From the NCBI GenBank assembly GCA_025060055.1, contig JANXCK010000148.1, forward strand, positions 1-6,664: DNA of 6,664 bases, given 5' to 3'. A program made the position numbers and the translations under genes. The DNA comes from Fimbriimonadales bacterium (lineage in GTDB: Bacteria; Armatimonadota; Fimbriimonadia; Fimbriimonadales; GBS-DC). Positions 6,111-6,664 of this stretch are shown piece by piece. The notes under the pieces were generated by a model. It did no database searches, was not told the DNA's origin, and was given only the letters and a program-made list of their open reading frames with translations. Every line of letters starts with the position of its first letter. Position 1 is the stretch's first letter.

Positions 6111-6117
6111 AGAGGAG
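6111..6117 (+). promoter_or_regulatory. Ribosome-binding site (AGAGGAG) of the M50 protease gene
   Basis: A strong purine-rich match to the 16S tail, ending 13 nt before the ATG at 6131 and 16 nt before the second ATG at 6134. The spacing is longer than ideal. No other in-frame start lies between it and the ATG, and no in-frame ATG, GTG or TTG start is found upstream as far as the end of purE. Confidence 0.5.
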
Positions 6118-6130
6118 CGCTGAGAAACCG

Positions 6131-6664
6131 ATGATGCTGTTGACAATCATCTATCTGTTGGGGATGTTCACCCTGCTGGTGGCGGCGCACGAACTGGGAC
6201 ACATGTGGGTCGCCAAGCGGTTCAAGATGAAGGTCGAGGAGTTCGCCATCGGGATTGGACCGATTCTGGTGCGCCTGTGGCGCGGACGCGATGGCACTCT
6301 GTACACTCTGCGGGCGTTCCCGCTGGGGGGGTTCGTCAAGATTCCCGGCATGATGCCCGATGAAGAGCATATCGAGGGCAGTTTCCAATCGAAACCGCTG
6401 CATGCGCGCTTTTTGACCGTGCTGGCGGGTCCGCTGGCGAGCATCCTGTTTGGGTTTCTGTTGCTCGTGTTGATTGGGATGACAGCGGGGCTGCCCTCAC
6501 CCGATAAGCCGATGCTGCAGGTCAAAATGGTGATGCCCGACTCCCCTGCGCAGCAGGCGGGGATCCGCATTGGCGACCTCCTGCTCTCGATCAATGGCGA
6601 GACCGTCAAGCGCATCGAGCGGGCAACCGAGCTTATTCGTGCCAACCCGAATCGTGCCATTCGC
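6131..6664 (+). CDS. M50 (RseP-like) site-2 intramembrane metalloprotease (5' part, 178 codons)
   Basis: A membrane zinc protease that by family knowledge cuts transmembrane segments of anti-sigma factors or similar substrates (regulated intramembrane proteolysis). The gene is open to the right edge. The first membrane segment (about 2-19) runs directly into the zinc motif HELGH at 20-24, with Glu21 catalytic. It is followed by the family segments FAIGIGPILVRL (38-49), YTLRAFPLGGFVKIPGM (58-74) and FLTVLAGPLASILFGFLLLV (94-113), the last being the second membrane segment. A PDZ domain begins about residue 128 (VKMVMPDSPAQQAGIRIGDL, then LLSINGE), cut by the edge; the LDG zinc-ligand motif and last membrane segments lie outside. 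In many bacteria rseP follows dxr (MEP pathway); here it follows purE. RseP-like is used loosely: the target cannot be told, and other names for the same family include RasP and MmpA. Confidence 0.93.
   Translation, partial: MMLLTIIYLLGMFTLLVAAHELGHMWVAKRFKMKVEEFAIGIGPILVRLWRGRDGTLYTLRAFPLGGFVKIPGMMPDEEHIEGSFQSKPLHARFLTVLAGPLASILFGFLLLVLIGMTAGLPSPDKPMLQVKMVMPDSPAQQAGIRIGDLLLSINGETVKRIERATELIRANPNRAIR

Noticed and set aside
1..6664. tRNA or rRNA genes, CRISPR arrays, insertion sequences, attachment sites
   Set aside because: Genes fill nearly all of the window, the gaps are 107 nt or shorter, and no repeats, terminal inverted repeats or tRNA-like stems were found by eye.

Overview
The window is a gene-dense piece of a GC-rich bacterial chromosome. 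It carries seven protein genes (two cut by the window edges), very short intergenic gaps, and no RNA genes, mobile elements, CRISPR arrays or phage sequence that I can see. The aspartyl-tRNA synthetase is of the bacterial type (GAD insertion), PurE is class I, and IspE points to the MEP isoprenoid pathway, so the host is a bacterium. Several genes have no Shine-Dalgarno sequence but a TAnAAT box only 7-12 nt upstream of the start codon. This leaderless style is well known in Deinococcus and Actinobacteria and may also occur in poorly studied GC-rich phyla such as Armatimonadota. The phylum cannot be fixed from this sequence.

Layout. Minus strand, 1920 to 1: aspS followed by ispE (5' end only), overlapping by 11 nt. 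A 73-bp divergent promoter region lies at 1921-1993. Plus strand, 1994 to 4252: lysS, then a gene for a ZnuA/TroA-type metal-binding protein that starts 3 nt after the lysS stop codon in the same reading frame. Minus strand, 5442 to 4258: a FadA-type thiolase, convergent with the previous gene across only 5 nt. A second divergent region lies at 5443-5549. Plus strand, from 5550: purE, then the 5' part of a membrane-embedded M50 (RseP-like) site-2 protease that runs off the right edge.

The genes are mostly housekeeping: two class IIb aminoacyl-tRNA synthetases transcribed back to back, isoprenoid precursor synthesis, fatty-acid thiolysis, purine synthesis and regulated intramembrane proteolysis. 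They do not form one pathway.

The main oddity is the gene after lysS. It keeps the fold pattern and all four predicted metal ligands of a zinc/manganese ABC-transporter binding protein, but has no signal peptide and no room upstream to encode one. It therefore looks like a cytoplasmic version of a normally exported protein, translated in tight linkage with LysRS. The second theme is the set of leaderless or near-leaderless promoters in front of aspS, lysS and purE, while genes inside operons and the thiolase have recognisable Shine-Dalgarno sites.
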